Assembly: GCA_944324825.1 (NCBI GenBank)
Contig: CALUXU010000004.1
Span: 119,854 to 183,853 of the forward strand
Origin: Candidatus Gastranaerophilales bacterium
Lineage (GTDB): Bacteria; Cyanobacteriota; Vampirovibrionia; Gastranaerophilales; Gastranaerophilaceae
Reading direction: 5' to 3'
DNA length: 64,000 bases
In this document: positions 63,939 through 64,000 of the stretch, one piece after another
Layout: each line of letters opens with the position of its first letter
How positions within the stretch are numbered: the stretch's first letter is position 1
Notes under the pieces: generated by a model
Told to the model about the DNA's origin: nothing
The model's input: only the letters and a program-made list of their open reading frames with translations
The model's database searches: none
Position numbers and translations under genes: made by a program

Positions 63939-64000
63939 TACTAAAACTTACTTTCAATTAACTACTACCAGATAAATCTTGCAACAAAATGATTAAAATG

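Overview
The window reads as a chromosome segment of an AT-rich, diderm, flagellated, fermentative bacterium. Lipid A/LPS genes (lpxK, waaA) imply an outer membrane. A flagellin implies motility. An ADP-forming acetyl-CoA synthetase and the [FeFe]-hydrogenase maturase HydE fit anaerobic fermentation, and no photosynthesis or respiration genes are seen. My best guess is a gut member of the non-photosynthetic cyanobacterial sister class Vampirovibrionia/Melainabacteria (Gastranaerophilales type). This is inference from gene content and style, not from a marker search.

Layout. 1-9.6 kb: the start of nusA with rimP (leftward), an LPS Kdo transferase, a repeat-filled 0.7-kb gap, then a rightward housekeeping run (STAS-like protein, dapF, rpsF-ssb-rpsR, dxr-ruvA, a 5'-nucleotidase-like enzyme). 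9.7-16.6 kb: leftward genes for a coiled-coil protein, lpxK-nth, fabI and tyrS-cysK-cysE, with a small hydrophobic peptide gene hidden between fabI and cysE. 16.7-28.4 kb: metH plus a YitJ-type fusion, dnaK, a Ski2-like helicase and an FkbH-like protein. 28.4-41.8 kb: small unknown genes, rimO, a tpr-dus-radical SAM operon, ADP-forming acetyl-CoA synthetase, prfB with its programmed frameshift, tRNA-Gly and a lone sugar-ABC permease. 41.8-50.3 kb is accessory: two tandem kinase-like proteins, tmRNA, a class III cyclase-like protein, tRNA-Ser with a duplicated and interrupted 3' end, a 60% GC tandem repeat, flagellin, a calpain-like protease, hydE and a cupin. 50.6-63.9 kb: a truncated ABC transporter remnant, then a very AT-rich surface-polysaccharide island of glycosyltransferases, flippase-like proteins, acyltransferase, duplicated nucleotidyltransferase, aldolase, HAD phosphatase and a GT-C/P-loop-kinase fusion, ending with an XRE regulator.

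The most unusual signal is a coupling of promoter and protein architecture. Seven transcription units start from a shared element (TAGCAA or TGACAA, an A-rich run, 19-20 nt spacer, then a TATAAT-like box). They encode a nucleotidase, a helicase, two kinase-like proteins, a calpain-like protease and small unknown proteins. None has a standard signal peptide, and most carry a short N-terminal motif of the form hydrophobic-x-F-(x)-G/A/S. This looks like a co-regulated set with a shared, undescribed N-terminal tag.

A second pattern: eight genes (waaA, the STAS-like gene, dxr, metH, rimO, the TPR gene, prfB, hydE) lack a Shine-Dalgarno sequence and carry a TATAAT-like box exactly 6 nt before the ATG. 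This is the geometry expected for leaderless mRNAs. The rimP-nusA operon has a consensus promoter followed by an intrinsic terminator in its short leader, which suggests attenuation, probably NusA autoregulation.
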